Below are positions 63,904-64,000 of a DNA stretch of 64,000 nucleotides, one piece after another. This DNA is from Candidatus Nitrosopelagicus sp. (GTDB lineage Archaea; Thermoproteota; Nitrososphaeria; Nitrososphaerales; Nitrosopumilaceae). Each line of letters starts with the position of its first letter. Position 1 is the first letter of the stretch. The translations under genes were made by a program, and so were the position numbers. The stretch lies in assembly GCA_022450565.1 (NCBI GenBank), contig JAKUOP010000007.1:48693-112692 (forward strand). The letters are read 5' to 3'. Under the pieces are notes generated by a model. That model saw only the letters and a program-made list of their open reading frames with translations. It did no database searches and was not told the origin of the DNA.

Positions 63904-64000
63904 TTATTCAGATTTCTTTGGTGCAGCTTTTGGTTTAGACTCTTTCTTTGGTGCAGCTTTTGGTTTAGACTCTTTCTTTGGTGCAGCTTTTGGTTTAGAC
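63904..64000 (-). CDS. C-terminal tail of a Lys/Pro/Ala-rich repeat protein (cut by window edge)
   Basis: Reverse-strand frame ending KPKAAPKKSE before TAA at 63904. Upstream it repeats KPKAAPKKES three times in the visible part, from exact 30-bp DNA units. Such tails are typical of proteins binding nucleic acid. The head of the gene lies outside the window, so identity is unknown. It converges on the FtsZ-like gene. Confidence 0.6.
   Translation of the reverse strand, partial: SKPKAAPKKESKPKAAPKKESKPKAAPKKSE
63913..64000. repeat. 30-bp tandem repeat
   Basis: The unit TTTCTTTGGTGCAGCTTTTGGTTTAGACTC is repeated almost three times without a mismatch to the window end. It encodes a 10-residue basic repeat on the reverse strand. 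Exact repeats at DNA level suggest recent expansion or strong homogenisation. Confidence 0.9.

Noticed and set aside
1-64000. tRNA, rRNA, insertion sequences or prophage
   Set aside because: I read the intergenic gaps for tRNA cloverleaf ends, transposase motifs and att-like repeats and saw none; a tRNAscan run would be the decisive check.

Overview
The window looks like the chromosome of an ammonia-oxidizing thaumarchaeon close to Nitrosopumilus. The DNA is AT-rich. Archaeal information-processing genes are present (Rpo7, Spt4, aEF1-beta, aIF1/SUI1, L15e, Sec61-beta, CDC48-type AAA ATPase, HerA/NurA/Mre11/Rad50). An archaeal copper nitrite reductase (NirK), several cupredoxins, proteins with PEF-type C-terminal anchors and a divergent FtsZ relative are also there. 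TATA boxes centred about 26-27 bp before start codons, and many TTG/GTG starts, point to leaderless archaeal transcription. I saw no rRNA, tRNA, CRISPR array, insertion sequence or prophage. Coding density is very high: no gene-free stretch exceeds 300 bp, and the longest gap (about 209 bp) is the nirK promoter region. The NirK / fumarase-aspartase / MiaB-like / FtsZ-like order matches my memory of Nitrosopumilus maritimus, but I could not check this.

Layout. (1) 1-4.1 kb: the start of an MBL-fold nuclease, then one-carbon and purine genes (purN, folD, 5-formyl-THF cyclo-ligase, purD) and a cupin. (2) 4.1-10.4 kb: isoleucyl-tRNA synthetase, a small unknown protein, succinyl-CoA synthetase (sucCD) and a methyltransferase. 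(3) 10.4-18 kb: a large orphan family-5 solute-binding protein, a small PD-(D/E)XK nuclease, a DUF2070 protein, Sec61-beta (missed by the ORF track), a zinc-ribbon autoantigen-like protein, then SUI1, a CPBP protease and a BtuF-like protein. (4) 18-30 kb: several very small genes, a Lys-rich repeat protein, a DsbA-like oxidoreductase, a DEAD-box helicase with a structured leader, a stand-alone RAM domain, secreted proteins, a DUF255 thioredoxin-domain protein, an alcohol dehydrogenase, a plastocyanin-like protein and MsrA. (5) 30-40 kb: TruD, a Vgb-like secreted propeller, Pth2, geranylgeranyl reductase, a translation/proteostasis operon (Zn-ribbon, aEF1-beta, CDC48, winged helix), heme O synthase, a membrane cupredoxin and a JAMM protease. 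(6) 40-48 kb: K+-independent H+-pyrophosphatase, a minimal HExxH protease, Mrp with a GTP-dependent dephospho-CoA kinase, Rpo7-Spt4-NadC, NadA and aspartate dehydrogenase. (7) 48-54 kb: NurA-HerA-Mre11-Rad50, end resection of DNA breaks. (8) 54-64 kb: a redoxin, L15e, secreted proteins, SerA, NirK, fumarase/aspartase, a MiaB-like methylthiotransferase, the FtsZ-like protein and the repetitive tail of a Lys/Pro/Ala-rich protein.

How it fits together. NadX-type aspartate dehydrogenase, NadA and NadC give NAD synthesis from aspartate without NadB. FolD and the cyclo-ligase feed 10-formyl-THF to PurN. NirK, the cupredoxins, heme O synthase and H+-PPase belong to copper-based respiration and energy conservation. 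The most interesting items are the FtsZ homologue lacking both the GGGTGTG box and the NxDxxD loop, palindromes upstream of nirK, exact tandem repeats inside Lys-rich genes, a 24-bp duplicated gene fragment, and several untracked small proteins with Cys or membrane motifs.
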